Shown here in pieces: positions 51,028-59,657 of a stretch of DNA of 64,000 nt. Numbering within the stretch: position 1 is the first letter of the stretch; each line of letters begins with the position of its first letter. A program made the translations under genes and the position numbers. The stretch comes from Thalassobacillus_A hwangdonensis (GTDB lineage Bacteria > Bacillota > Bacilli > Bacillales > Halobacillaceae). The stretch lies in assembly GCF_042675915.1 (NCBI RefSeq), contig NZ_JBHTKL010000005.1, forward strand, positions 62,001 to 126,000. The letters run 5' to 3'. Below the pieces are notes generated by a model. The model was not told the DNA's origin. It searched no databases and saw nothing but the letters and a program-made list of their open reading frames with translations.

Positions 51028-52160
51028 GTATTCAAGTTCTGTGTACCGAAATCGGTTACCTTTGTTGCAACATCGACTTTCACTTCCATCTGCTTGAAAA
51101 TCTCATCCCAATTTTTTTCGTTTTTCTCCCAGTACTCATGAAGATGGATGTTGACCCAGTTCGACAAATTGAGAAAATCGACACCGAACTCGTGCTGTGC
51201 TTGGTTGATTACAGTTTCGATATCAGATTGTACGACTTTATTCGCCGCTTGTTCCACTTCTGCTTTCCATCCTTTTTTATAGACATCCCTTGAAATGCCC
51301 CAATCTTCCGCTAGCACGGTCTTAATCTCAACATTAATTTTCATTTTCAATGTTCCATCAGATAGCGAAGGCTTGAAAGTGGTATTTGCACTTTTCACTT
51401 CTAAAGTAATCTGGCCTTGATCAATCATTTTCTCATCCAAATGAATCAACCCACCTTGTACATCATTGGAGATGTAGCGGACGCCGATCAGGCTTTTGCT
51501 CGGGAGCCAGCCGATGTACTTTGTCTCTTTTGCTGAGATGATGCCTGCACCAGTCGAGCGAAGGTATCCATCCACCAGCGATATACCGGGAATGAGGAAG
51601 CTCTTTTTCTCGGAAATGTATTGAGCCATGTCTCCGATACTTAAGTTTTTTGGGATGATGTTATTTTTATCGTAGTTCTCACTCAAGTCTTTAATCTGGA
51701 TTGATGGAAACAATTCCTTCGTTGGTTCCGTATCAAATATTACTGCAACAGAATCTTTCGTGATAAAAACCGGAACCGTCCGTCTGAATTCATGGTCACG
51801 TATGAACAGATCGATTACCTGATCAACACGTTCCTGTTCAAACAGACGAGTGGAAGTGACTATCGATTTCAAGTGGGTATAGTTTGGCGGTCGATTACTT
51901 TCAAGTGAATTTGCCCGTATGATTTCAAAGAATGTATCTCCTTCCATTTCAAGGTTCTGATATGGTTTACCGTGGGAAGCGGTGTTCTGAGTGGGGATTT
52001 GCCCAGGAACTACATATTGATTGATCATTGTCAATTCTTGACGGTCATCACTGATATCCAATGCCATTCCTGTCACAATCCCAACATCCTCAATTTCCTT
52101 GCTGTCCCAGCATCCAGATAGGAGCAGTATGCACGCTGCGGCAATCCATTTACGAGGCAT
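51021..52160 (-). CDS. gerC: Spore germination receptor lipoprotein, Ger(x)C family
   Basis: C subunit of a GerA-type nutrient receptor in the spore inner membrane. 379 residues; signal MPRKWIAAACILLLSGC with lipobox LSGC, then WDSKEIEDVGIVTGMALD, typical of Ger(x)C proteins. Three extracytoplasmic alpha/beta domains are expected. Its start overlaps gerB by 11 bp. The ligand cannot be predicted. Confidence 0.93.
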   Translation of the reverse strand: MPRKWIAAACILLLSGCWDSKEIEDVGIVTGMALDISDDRQELTMINQYVVPGQIPTQNTASHGKPYQNLEMEGDTFFEIIRANSLESNRPPNYTHLKSIVTSTRLFEQERVDQVIDLFIRDHEFRRTVPVFITKDSVAVIFDTEPTKELFPSIQIKDLSENYDKNNIIPKNLSIGDMAQYISEKKSFLIPGISLVDGYLRSTGAGIISAKETKYIGWLPSKSLIGVRYISNDVQGGLIHLDEKMIDQGQITLEVKSANTTFKPSLSDGTLKMKINVEIKTVLAEDWGISRDVYKKGWKAEVEQAANKVVQSDIETVINQAQHEFGVDFLNLSNWVNIHLHEYWEKNEKNWDEIFKQMEVKVDVATKVTDFGTQNLNTK

Positions 52161-53244
52161 AGTTCTTCCCCCTTATCAGCGAAACAACCAATAATAGTAG
52201 CGGCAAGGCTACCGTAGCGATGATCGAAATGATTGAAACGTATGATGAGTAATGAAAGACTTCCGTTAATCCTTTTGGAAAAAGTGATAATAAAAAAATA
52301 GCCGCTCCAGCCGGGATCAGCATGAGCTTGGAGCGGCTGAATAGCTTGTGGAATCCTAGCGTCATCGCAAAGGCATAGGCAGTGAACGATGTGAATGCTG
52401 TTGTCAGCCATCCGAACAGGAAAATCAGTTCGAATCGTTCAAAAAAGAACCCCTTGAATTCGATACTTTTGGCCATCTCAATCGTTGGAAACGTGATTTC
52501 TTTCAACTCTTCGACGCCAAGGACGCCGATGGAAATAATATGGAAGGTTACATAGATGGCCGTTGTCAGCCAGATGCTGATCCAAAGCGTGACCAGGAGC
52601 TTCTTCGCTGGCTTTTTTTTCACAAGGGAAGCGAAAAACAGTAGAAATTCAAGCCCGAGAAAGGAAAAGAAGGTAATGGTGACGCCCCCGATGGAGGAAA
52701 GCAATTCATTGCTGAATACCGGCCTCACATTTTGAATATCAACATCTTTGATACTGAGCAGGCACAGTACCACGAACATGAACAGCATGATAGGGAAATA
52801 CAACTGGAAAAATCGCACCACATCTCCAGCTCCATTCGAAATCAAGTAGAGGCTTACAATCAGGAAGCATCCGATGATGACTGGAAGAGGTGTGGTATCG
52901 AGTAGATAGTTGTTGATGATGCCAGCTGTGATTCGCAAAATATAGGCAGCTACAACAAGGCAATAGAACACATAATAAAGATTGATGACGGATCCGATAA
53001 ATTTCCCCATGATTGCAGGGGCCATTTCATAGAGGGAGCATCCCGGATAACGTTGGGATAAGCTTACATATAGGGTGGAAATGATGCTGACTGCAACCGC
53101 GCCATAAATGATGCTCATCCATAGATCGGGTGAATTGACTTGTATAGCCAGTTCACGTGGCATAAGGATGATTCCGACACCGATCATCGTTGAGATAAGG
53201 ATGACGACAAGCTGCAGGCGTGTAAGCTGGTTCAAGTCGCTCAT
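52150..53244 (-). CDS. gerB: Spore germination permease GerB (APC superfamily)
   Basis: B subunit, thought to bind the germinant. ATG at 53244 with AAGGAGGAGC upstream gives 364 residues starting MSDLNQLTRLQLVVILISTM; about ten helices with the APC-type first helix motif TMIGVGIILMPRELA. The start overlaps the gerA stop by 4 bp. Ligand unknown. Confidence 0.94.
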   Translation of the reverse strand: MSDLNQLTRLQLVVILISTMIGVGIILMPRELAIQVNSPDLWMSIIYGAVAVSIISTLYVSLSQRYPGCSLYEMAPAIMGKFIGSVINLYYVFYCLVVAAYILRITAGIINNYLLDTTPLPVIIGCFLIVSLYLISNGAGDVVRFFQLYFPIMLFMFVVLCLLSIKDVDIQNVRPVFSNELLSSIGGVTITFFSFLGLEFLLFFASLVKKKPAKKLLVTLWISIWLTTAIYVTFHIISIGVLGVEELKEITFPTIEMAKSIEFKGFFFERFELIFLFGWLTTAFTSFTAYAFAMTLGFHKLFSRSKLMLIPAGAAIFLLSLFPKGLTEVFHYSSYVSIISIIATVALPLLLLVVSLIRGKNYAS

Positions 53245-54629
53245 TTCGATGCTCCTCCTTTTTTCAGTTTGAAACGAACAAGCGAATCCTTCCAACGCTT
53301 TGTAAAATATGGAGTGAATGGCTCCAAATATGGCACAGAGAAGCTCTGCAAACGAATGAGGTGAATGGATAATGTAAACACAGCTAAAATGAGCCCGTAA
53401 ATTCCGAGCACTGAAGCAGCAAACAGCATAAGGAAACTGATTGTCCTCAACGCAAGGCTGAGGCTGTAATTCGGGATGGTAAACGAACAGATCGCCGCGA
53501 ATGAAACGACGATAATCATCAATGGGCTGACAATTCCTGCAGTCACAGCAGCTTCGCCTAGCACAATCGCCCCTACAATACTGACAGCTGGTCCAATCGG
53601 TTTTGGTAATCGGATACCAGCTTCTCTAAGCACCTCGATCGTGAGCTGCATAAGCAGCGCCTCCATAAAGGAAGGAATCGGTACCCCTTCCCGGGTTTTA
53701 GATATGGAGATCGCCAAGTCCGTCGGAATCAGGCCGTGATGGAAGGAAATCAATGAAATATAAGCAGCAGGCAGCATCACGGACAACATGGCAGCCAAAT
53801 AACGCATCAAGCGGATCAGCGTTGCGGGAATCCATTTGAAATTATAGTCGTCCGCAGTCTGGAACAAGGCATTCAAAGTAGTTGGTGCAAGCAGAGCAGA
53901 CGGCGACCCTTCTATGAAAACTGCAACTTTCCCTTCTGCAAGTGCATTGGCCACTTTCGTCGGGCGCTCCGTTTCCTGCAATTCAGGAAAGAGGGAATAA
54001 CTGTTTTTTTCAATCAGCTGCTCAAGAATACCGCCGTCTGCTATATGTGCCGTGTTAACATTGTTCAATCGTTTTCTTATTTCCATCAGCAGCTCTTCAT
54101 TCGGCTCCCCTTTAAGGTAGCTGATCGATACGTTCGTGAATGATTTTTCGCCTAAGGTAAGATTTTCAAAAATAAGATCGTTCGAACGGAGGTGGGAGCG
54201 TAACAACGACTTGTTATCCTCCAAAGACTCGATGAACCCGTCTCTCGGACCTCGCAACGTCATCTCCACGATCGGCTCTTCGATCGATCGATTGGGGAAC
54301 TTCACTGCATCGATTGCGTAAGCTTCTTTGTCATCGATCAAAATGACGTAGCCATCCAAGAAATGTCGATGGATATCATCAATCGTTTGGACTGGATAGA
54401 ATGGTTCTGCAAAAGTCGATGTAGGAATAGAGGTGCCTTTCCCATGTATCGCCCAGTCTACAAGAGGCTGCAGAATCGTTTCCTGTATTTTCATCGCGGA
54501 TGTGATGGAGGGCATGTAGACGATATGTATCGAATGCTTATTCGCCGTAAAAGTTTTAACGGAGACATGTTCCAGCTCTTCCATCTCGCGTAAGAATTTA
54601 TCTGCATTCCATTTTGGAGAATGGCCCAT
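53241..54629 (-). CDS. gerA: Spore germination protein GerA
   Basis: A subunit of the germinant receptor. 462 residues: soluble N-domain (about 1-255, with FLDGYVILIDDKEAYAID), then the membrane part with ALAEGKVAVFIEGSPSALLAPTTL and about five to six helices, ending in the cytoplasmic PYLEPFTPYFTKRWKD. ATG at 54629 with AAAGGAGAA upstream and a good sigma-G promoter. First gene of gerA-gerB-gerC, all overlapping. Confidence 0.95.
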   Translation of the reverse strand: MGHSPKWNADKFLREMEELEHVSVKTFTANKHSIHIVYMPSITSAMKIQETILQPLVDWAIHGKGTSIPTSTFAEPFYPVQTIDDIHRHFLDGYVILIDDKEAYAIDAVKFPNRSIEEPIVEMTLRGPRDGFIESLEDNKSLLRSHLRSNDLIFENLTLGEKSFTNVSISYLKGEPNEELLMEIRKRLNNVNTAHIADGGILEQLIEKNSYSLFPELQETERPTKVANALAEGKVAVFIEGSPSALLAPTTLNALFQTADDYNFKWIPATLIRLMRYLAAMLSVMLPAAYISLISFHHGLIPTDLAISISKTREGVPIPSFMEALLMQLTIEVLREAGIRLPKPIGPAVSIVGAIVLGEAAVTAGIVSPLMIIVVSFAAICSFTIPNYSLSLALRTISFLMLFAASVLGIYGLILAVFTLSIHLIRLQSFSVPYLEPFTPYFTKRWKDSLVRFKLKKGGASK

Positions 54630-54657
54630 GATGATTCTCCTTTAATCACATTTCTTT

Positions 54658-54687
54658 TAGTATGTGCATGGATAAGCGGATTACTAA
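54658..54687 (-). promoter_or_regulatory. Sigma-G promoter of gerABC
   Basis: On the minus strand CATACTA (54658-54664) equals the sigma-G -10 consensus; TTAGTA (54682-54687) lies 17 bases upstream and matches the -35 consensus (TGAATA) at four of six positions. Forespore expression is expected for a germinant receptor. Confidence 0.75.
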
Positions 54688-54714
54688 AAAAATCCCGCTC
54701 CTATGAGCGGGATT
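54684..54714 (-). terminator. Terminator after the 27-residue open reading frame
   Basis: On the minus strand AATCCCGCTC and GAGCGGGATT (54691-54700 and 54705-54714) form a 10-bp stem with loop CTAT, followed by a U-run. It ends the chemoreceptor unit and overlaps the small frame's stop codon. Confidence 0.92.
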
Positions 54715-54784
54715 CTTCCAGCATCTGATCAATCTGCTGAAGGAGTTGATCGATGTCTTCTTTGGATGGATATTCTTTTGTCAT
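54701..54784 (-). CDS. Short open reading frame (27 residues) downstream of the chemoreceptor
   Basis: Reads MTKEYPSKEDIDQLLQQIDQ and ends MLEESRS. AAAGGTG lies a proper distance before the ATG, directly after the chemoreceptor stop codon, and the stop codon lies in the terminator loop. The peptide is an amphipathic, glutamine-rich helix with an i/i+3/i+4 pattern of L/I. No family recognised. The tight fit between stop, ribosome site and terminator argues that it is translated. Confidence 0.6.
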   Translation of the reverse strand: MTKEYPSKEDIDQLLQQIDQMLEESRS

Positions 54785-54797
54785 AGATGCACCTTTA

Positions 54798-56783
54798 TCA
54801 GAGCTTGAATTTTCTTACTTGTTCATTGAGTTCTTCAGCTATTTCAGCTAACGCACCGGCACTGTTCGAAACTTCTTCCATCGAGCTGCTGGATTGCTGT
54901 GCGGAGGCGGATACCTGCTCGACTCCTGCAGCAGATTCTTCTGAAACAGCTGCCACATCTTCAATCGATTTGTTCATTTCGATGCTGTTGTGTGCAATCT
55001 CGGATAGATTACTTGAAATCGTGTCGATTTTTGCTGCCATTCCTTCGATGGAAGTGTTGATCTGCTCGAAGGTTTCACCGGTCACTTCGATTTGCTTTGT
55101 TCCTGCATCTACTTCTCCGTAGCCTTGTTCAAGCGTGTTGACGACGTTGTTTGATTCCGCTTGGATATTGTGGACGATCTTCGTTATATCTTCCACGGAA
55201 CCGGAGACTTGTTCAGCGAGCTTCCGGACTTCGTCTGCAACGACGGCGAAACCTTGGCCATGTTCACCAGCACGTGCTGCTTCAATTGCAGCATTAAGAG
55301 ACAATAGGTTGGTCTGCTCTGCAATGTCTTTGATCACTTGGACAAGCTTGGAGATTTCCTTCGATTGTGTATCGAGTCCTTTTACTTTCCCAATCGAAGC
55401 CTTCATCATCGCATCAATCGACTTCATTTGCGTCACCGACTGCTGCATCATCATGCGGCCTTCACTCGTCATAGAACGTACATGATCTGTCGCCTCTTTT
55501 ACTGCAGCACCGTTTTCCTGAGCATCCGAAGTCTTTCTCACAAAATCGTCCATGATTTCAGACAGGCTTGCGGATGTTTCCGCTTGTGTTTCCGTCCCGG
55601 CGGAAAGCTCCTGCATCGTTGACGCAATCTGCGCGCTGCCTTCTTTTACTTCACTTGCGGACTGTGTCAATTCTTCACTCTGGCTCGACATCGATTCAGA
55701 TGCCTCTGAAACATGGAAAATGATTTTCCTTAGGCTGTTTTTCATCGCTTCGACCGAGGTCATCAAGCTGCCGATTTCATCATTACGGTCGTTTTCTATC
55801 GTAATTGAGAGGTTGCCGTTTTCGATTTCCTTCATATCCCCCTGAAGCTGTTTGATCGGCTTTGTAATTTTCCTGGTGATAAAGAAAGTGATGGCAATAG
55901 AGACGAGAATGACTGCCAGTAAGGTAATCAGGATTGGTCCAAGGATGGCTGCACCCTTTTCCGCCAGTTCCTTCTCGTAGACTGTACCGACGACAATCAG
56001 ACCGGTTTTTCCGTTAATTTTGTAAGCCATATGCTTGTTTTCACCTTCGAGGGTGTATTCGATTACGCCCTGGTCTGCTTCATTCGCTTTGATCTTTTCA
56101 AAATAGGTCTCGCTTGAAACATCCGTTCCTACAAAGGAGGGATCCGGATGAGTCAAAATCGTTCCCTTCTGGTCGATTAAGGCAGCGTAGCCGGTCTCTC
56201 CAATATGGACCTGATTGATGATTTCAATCAGCGCATCCATTCTCAAATCAATCGCGACAACACCGAGAAGGTCACCATCGACAGCCACTGCTTTGGCTGC
56301 ACTGACGACGAACTCACCGTTCGAATTATTGATGTATGGTTCTGTCCACAGCACCTCGTCCGGGTTGTCGACCGCATTGGAGTACCAGGGGCGGTTCCGG
56401 GCGTCCATGCGTGGATCGATTTCGACAGACGGGTCAAGGATGATCCTTCCATCCTCTTCTTTCCCGAAGTAGATGAGATCGATTGCATCATCCGCCTCTG
56501 CCATACGCATAAAGGTGTCGATCATTTCATTTTCGCTTAGAGTTACGACAACATCGTCGGATTCAAATTGTCGGGCAATGCTCTCTTTTGCATCAAAAAA
56601 TATATTGAACGTATCATTCAGACTGAACATCTGCTGCTCGACGCTTGAAACAAGCTCTTTCGTCGTCGTGTCGACACTGAACTTATAGCTGATCGAGGCA
56701 ATGGTAAGTCCACCTATGATGAGGAGGGCAAGGAATGGAATCAAAATCTGTCGCTGTAGAGTTTTTGTGAAAAATCGCTTCAT
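54798..56783 (-). CDS. Methyl-accepting chemotaxis protein with dCache sensor
   Basis: Transmembrane chemoreceptor. 661 residues: TM1 (about 13-33), extracytoplasmic double-Cache domain (about 35-275, with DARNRPWYSNAVDNPDEVLW and SAAKAVAVDGDLLGVVAIDL), TM2 (about 283-305), HAMP, and a signalling coiled coil whose tip IAEQTNLLSLNAAIEAARAG is fully conserved. The Cache motif YF/RPWY suggests amino-acid or other small-molecule sensing; the ligand is unknown. ATG at 56783 with AAGGGATT upstream. Short frame and terminator follow. Confidence 0.95.
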   Translation of the reverse strand: MKRFFTKTLQRQILIPFLALLIIGGLTIASISYKFSVDTTTKELVSSVEQQMFSLNDTFNIFFDAKESIARQFESDDVVVTLSENEMIDTFMRMAEADDAIDLIYFGKEEDGRIILDPSVEIDPRMDARNRPWYSNAVDNPDEVLWTEPYINNSNGEFVVSAAKAVAVDGDLLGVVAIDLRMDALIEIINQVHIGETGYAALIDQKGTILTHPDPSFVGTDVSSETYFEKIKANEADQGVIEYTLEGENKHMAYKINGKTGLIVVGTVYEKELAEKGAAILGPILITLLAVILVSIAITFFITRKITKPIKQLQGDMKEIENGNLSITIENDRNDEIGSLMTSVEAMKNSLRKIIFHVSEASESMSSQSEELTQSASEVKEGSAQIASTMQELSAGTETQAETSASLSEIMDDFVRKTSDAQENGAAVKEATDHVRSMTSEGRMMMQQSVTQMKSIDAMMKASIGKVKGLDTQSKEISKLVQVIKDIAEQTNLLSLNAAIEAARAGEHGQGFAVVADEVRKLAEQVSGSVEDITKIVHNIQAESNNVVNTLEQGYGEVDAGTKQIEVTGETFEQINTSIEGMAAKIDTISSNLSEIAHNSIEMNKSIEDVAAVSEESAAGVEQVSASAQQSSSSMEEVSNSAGALAEIAEELNEQVRKFKL

Positions 56784-56825
56784 ATGTACAATCCCTTCTG
56801 TAAGTCGTGCATGTATGTGAATCCA

Positions 56826-56853
56826 TAAAAAAATCCCCCTTGCAGAGGGGTTT
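56826..56853 (-). terminator. Terminator-like hairpin upstream of the chemoreceptor gene
   Basis: On the minus strand CCCCTCTGCAAGGGG is a short stem followed by ATTTTTTT. It lies 43 bp before the chemoreceptor start and after the protease terminator; it could stop read-through from the protease gene. Confidence 0.55.
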
Positions 56854-56927
56854 GTTCTTTTTACTATATCGACAGTGAAAATAGAAGTTGTATGTCAGAC
56901 GTAAAAATAAAAATCTTAAAAAAAGTC

Positions 56928-56962
56928 AAAAAATAAGAGGATCAGACAGTGCTGATCCTCTT
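56928..56962 (-). terminator. Terminator after the intracellular subtilisin gene
   Basis: AAGAGGATCAG (56935-56945) pairs with CTGATCCTCTT (56952-56962); on the minus strand the stem is followed by ATTTTTTG. Confidence 0.88.
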
Positions 56963-56968
56963 TCATGC

Positions 56969-57976
56969 TTATTTATATGTGGCAGACTCCCGGGTGGGAA
57001 CTTCGCCATAGGTAGTGGTGTAAGTTTTGAACAGGTTTTCCAAATGGTCCATTAAGGCAAGGGCCACGAGTCCGTTCCCTTCCCCCTGCTTGGAGTAGCC
57101 AAGCGGTACCGTTCGTTTCACGAGCTGGGCGTATATCTCCGGTTCTGTCAGCGTTCGGTCGAATTCTGCTTCAGCGAGATTGATCAGCAATGCAAGAGAC
57201 CCTGAAACATGTGGTGTCGCCATTGATGTACCTGAGAGCTTTGCATATTTATTCTCCGGATACGTGGACAAAATGCGGACACCTGGTGCGACGAGGTCGA
57301 TTTCATCATTCGTGTTACTGAACGGTGCGATCCTTTTATTAAAATCGACAGCTCCGACCTGGATGACTTCATTGTATGAGCCGGGATAGGCGAATTCATC
57401 GGTATCCTCTCGGTCGTCCCCTTCGTTACCAGCGGCACAGACGACTAGAACGCCATTATCCACCGCGCGTTTGATGGCGTTGTAAAGTTCAGGGACGGAG
57501 GATGGGCCGCCGAGTGACATCGATATCACACGCGCTTTTTCACCATTAGGGCCTTCCCAATCAACTGCATAATTGATGGCATCGATGATCCACTGGTACT
57601 GCCCGCTTCCGGAGCCACTCAAGACTTTCAGCACAAGCAGCTGCGCTTCAGGGGCAACCCCTGCGATTCCATTGCCATCGGTGGTTGCTGCAGCTACAGT
57701 ACCGGCAACATGTGTGCCATGCCCGTTATTATCTTCATAGATCGTTTCATCGCTGTTGAAATCAGTAGTGAAATTCCGACCATCAATGATCGTGGTCTGA
57801 AGGTCAGGGTGATCAGTCTGACAGCCAGTGTCCAGAATTGCAACGACATTCCCTTTTCCTCGACGGGAAGACTCCCAAATGTCCGGTGCCTGAATCATCG
57901 CGACTCCCTCCGGTATATTCGAGATCCTTTCCAACACTTCATCGACCTGATACGGAATCAATCGTACTTCGCTCAT
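56969..57976 (-). CDS. Intracellular subtilisin-like serine protease (ISP)
   Basis: Cytoplasmic subtilase. The frame opens at 58102, but ATG at 57976 has GAGGAGG upstream and gives 335 residues starting MSEVRLIPYQVDEVLERI; the LIPY motif is the known inhibitory N-extension of ISPs, and no signal peptide is present. Catalytic triad: Asp in VAILDTGCQTDHPDL, His in NGHGTHVAGTVAA, Ser in LSGTSMATPHVSGSLA. Similar in length to B. subtilis IspA. Confidence 0.93.
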   Translation of the reverse strand: MSEVRLIPYQVDEVLERISNIPEGVAMIQAPDIWESSRRGKGNVVAILDTGCQTDHPDLQTTIIDGRNFTTDFNSDETIYEDNNGHGTHVAGTVAAATTDGNGIAGVAPEAQLLVLKVLSGSGSGQYQWIIDAINYAVDWEGPNGEKARVISMSLGGPSSVPELYNAIKRAVDNGVLVVCAAGNEGDDREDTDEFAYPGSYNEVIQVGAVDFNKRIAPFSNTNDEIDLVAPGVRILSTYPENKYAKLSGTSMATPHVSGSLALLINLAEAEFDRTLTEPEIYAQLVKRTVPLGYSKQGEGNGLVALALMDHLENLFKTYTTTYGEVPTRESATYK

Positions 57977-58140
57977 ATATCCTGCCTCCTCTTTCTTTGT
58001 GCGTTCAATCGCAAACCGTGAAAAAGTGACAACAATAGCTACCTTGCTATAATTAGATGGTAACGAACTGGAATCCTGCAAGACTTGGAAAAACGATTCC
58101 ATTCGACTAGAAAAATAGTGAAAAGGGAGGGGGAATTCGA

Positions 58141-58794
58141 GTGAAGGCTGTGCTATTCGACTTGGATGGAACGATCCTGGACCGGGATGCTTCGTTGATT
58201 GGATTTTTGGAGGAGCAACATGAACGATTTTCGTTTCAGGTGGAAAAAGAAGTGTTCGTGAGGCGCTTTGTGGAGCTGGACGCGCATGGATATGTTGGCA
58301 AAGACCAGGTTTACGAAACCTTAGTCCAGGAATTTGTACTGGGTAGTGTAGATGCGTTGCACACAGATTATTTGGAGAGGTTCAAGCATCATTGTGTGGG
58401 ATTTGATGGTGCTGAAGCACTTTTGCAGGGATTGAAGGAAGCGGGGGTTAAGCTTGGAGTGATTACCAATGGCAGGACCCCATTTCAGGAAGACAACCTG
58501 CATGGGCTTGGTTTATCCGGTTATTTCGATACGATTGTCGTTTCTGAAAAAGAAGGATTGAAAAAGCCGGATCCGGCGATCTTTCGTGTGGGATTGAATC
58601 GGTTAGGGGTGGCGGCTTCGGAAAGTATGTATATCGGTGACCACCCGGAGAAAGATGTGCAGGCGGCGAAGGCTGTAGGCATGAAGGCGATGTGGAAAAA
58701 GTCAGAGGTATGGGATGCGCCGGTGGATGCTGATGGCGTAATTGAAACGTGGGATGACTGGTGGGTGGAGCGGTTGTTGGATGTGCTTAGGTAG
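58141..58794 (+). CDS. HAD-superfamily phosphatase
   Basis: 217-residue HAD (subfamily IA) hydrolase. Motif I FDLDGTILDRD, motif II LGVITNGRT, motif III lysine in LKKPDPAIF, motif IV GDHPEKDVQAAKAVG; a helical cap domain lies between motif I and II. GTG start at 58141 with AAAGGGAGGGGG upstream. Substrate unknown. Array D follows 22 bp after the stop codon. Confidence 0.88.
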   Translation: MKAVLFDLDGTILDRDASLIGFLEEQHERFSFQVEKEVFVRRFVELDAHGYVGKDQVYETLVQEFVLGSVDALHTDYLERFKHHCVGFDGAEALLQGLKEAGVKLGVITNGRTPFQEDNLHGLGLSGYFDTIVVSEKEGLKKPDPAIFRVGLNRLGVAASESMYIGDHPEKDVQAAKAVGMKAMWKKSEVWDAPVDADGVIETWDDWWVERLLDVLR

Positions 58795-58816
58795 GAAGCT
58801 TTGCTACTGAGGTTTT

Positions 58817-58927
58817 CCGGCGAGTTTGGCGGGGGTTCCGGCGAGTTTTCAGATTTACCGGCAAGTTCGTGTCGAATACCGGCCACTTTCCGATTTTTCC
58901 GGCGAGCACCCCCGCTTTTCCGGCGAC
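58817..58927. repeat. 20/21-bp phased repeat array D (core TTCCGGCGAGTT)
   Basis: The core CCGGCGAG or a close variant (CCGGCAAG, CCGGCCAC, CCGGCGAC) starts at 58817, 58838, 58858, 58879, 58899 and 58920 (steps 21, 20, 21, 20, 21). T-rich bases precede every core except the fourth. The array is more GC-rich than arrays A-C. It starts 22 bp after the HAD stop and ends 6 bp before the 3' end of the converging gene. Confidence 0.92.
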
Positions 58928-58932
58928 CCGCC

Positions 58933-59190
58933 TCATACACCGCTGTTGATCATTATAAAAAACAGCACCAACCCGCCGACAAACACAAACAGGATCGCAG
59001 TGAGGTTGATCAGAGCTGGAATCATGGATTTTTTCATGAAAATTAATCCAATGGAGTAAAAGAAACCAACGAGAAGACTGACAATACTTAGCTGGATCGT
59101 ATAGGGTCCGGCAAGACCCGTGACCAATAAAAGTACGGAGAAAATCGGGAATAAGAACTGCGACAGGTTGAGTATCCGCGTTGTCATCAT
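58933..59190 (-). CDS. Small membrane protein of unknown function
   Basis: 85 residues with about three helices (FPIFSVLLLVTGLAGPY, LSIVSLLVGFFYSIGLIFM, LINLTAILFVFVGGLVLFF). No family recognised. ATG at 59190 with AAAGGAGGG upstream; it overlaps the stop of the preceding membrane gene by 4 bp, so the two form an operon. Ends at the edge of array D. Confidence 0.7.
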   Translation of the reverse strand: MMTTRILNLSQFLFPIFSVLLLVTGLAGPYTIQLSIVSLLVGFFYSIGLIFMKKSMIPALINLTAILFVFVGGLVLFFIMINSGV

Positions 59191-59588
59191 GAACCCTCCT
59201 TTCTATGTTTGAAATACCAGCTGCCAAGGCCGAACACGAGCCCAGCCCCGAGAAAGAATGAATTGTACACTAGTGCTTCAGGAGATAAGAGCTCCTCCCG
59301 ACCGTTGGTGATCATAAGACCCGCAGTGGGGATCATGAAGACGAGCATGCAAGCAGCAGGATAGTATAACCAACGGTAGTGCTCATATCTTTTACCGATA
59401 AAATAGACAGTGACATAATAAATAGGCAGTGCAAATAGAAGATAGACGAATGCCCCATATAAAAGCACGGACCCCAAGTCGCTTCCAATCGATTCGTTTC
59501 GGACTATGGTGCCTACTGTGATGAAAGCGGTAATACCTGCAGCGTAAGAAAGAATCGGAGTCACCACATACAATCCTAGCTTCTTCAT
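59187..59588 (-). CDS. Membrane protein of unknown function
   Basis: 133 residues with four predicted helices (start MKKLGLYVVTPILSYAAGIT) and short charged loops (KRYEHYRWLYY). Unrecognised. ATG at 59588 with AAAGGATGC upstream. It is coupled to the small membrane protein that follows. Confidence 0.7.
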   Translation of the reverse strand: MKKLGLYVVTPILSYAAGITAFITVGTIVRNESIGSDLGSVLLYGAFVYLLFALPIYYVTVYFIGKRYEHYRWLYYPAACMLVFMIPTAGLMITNGREELLSPEALVYNSFFLGAGLVFGLGSWYFKHRKEGS

Positions 59589-59657
59589 AGCCGTTGCATC
59601 CTTTCCCTATACGCTATGTTTATAAAAGTATGTAACGTAATGATTCTACGATATCAA

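Noticed and set aside
58787..59227. Minus-strand frame of 146 residues running through array D into the membrane genes
   Set aside because: It overlaps two better-supported genes, has no ribosome site, and its repetitive peptide (NPRQTRRKTS-like) is only the array translated.
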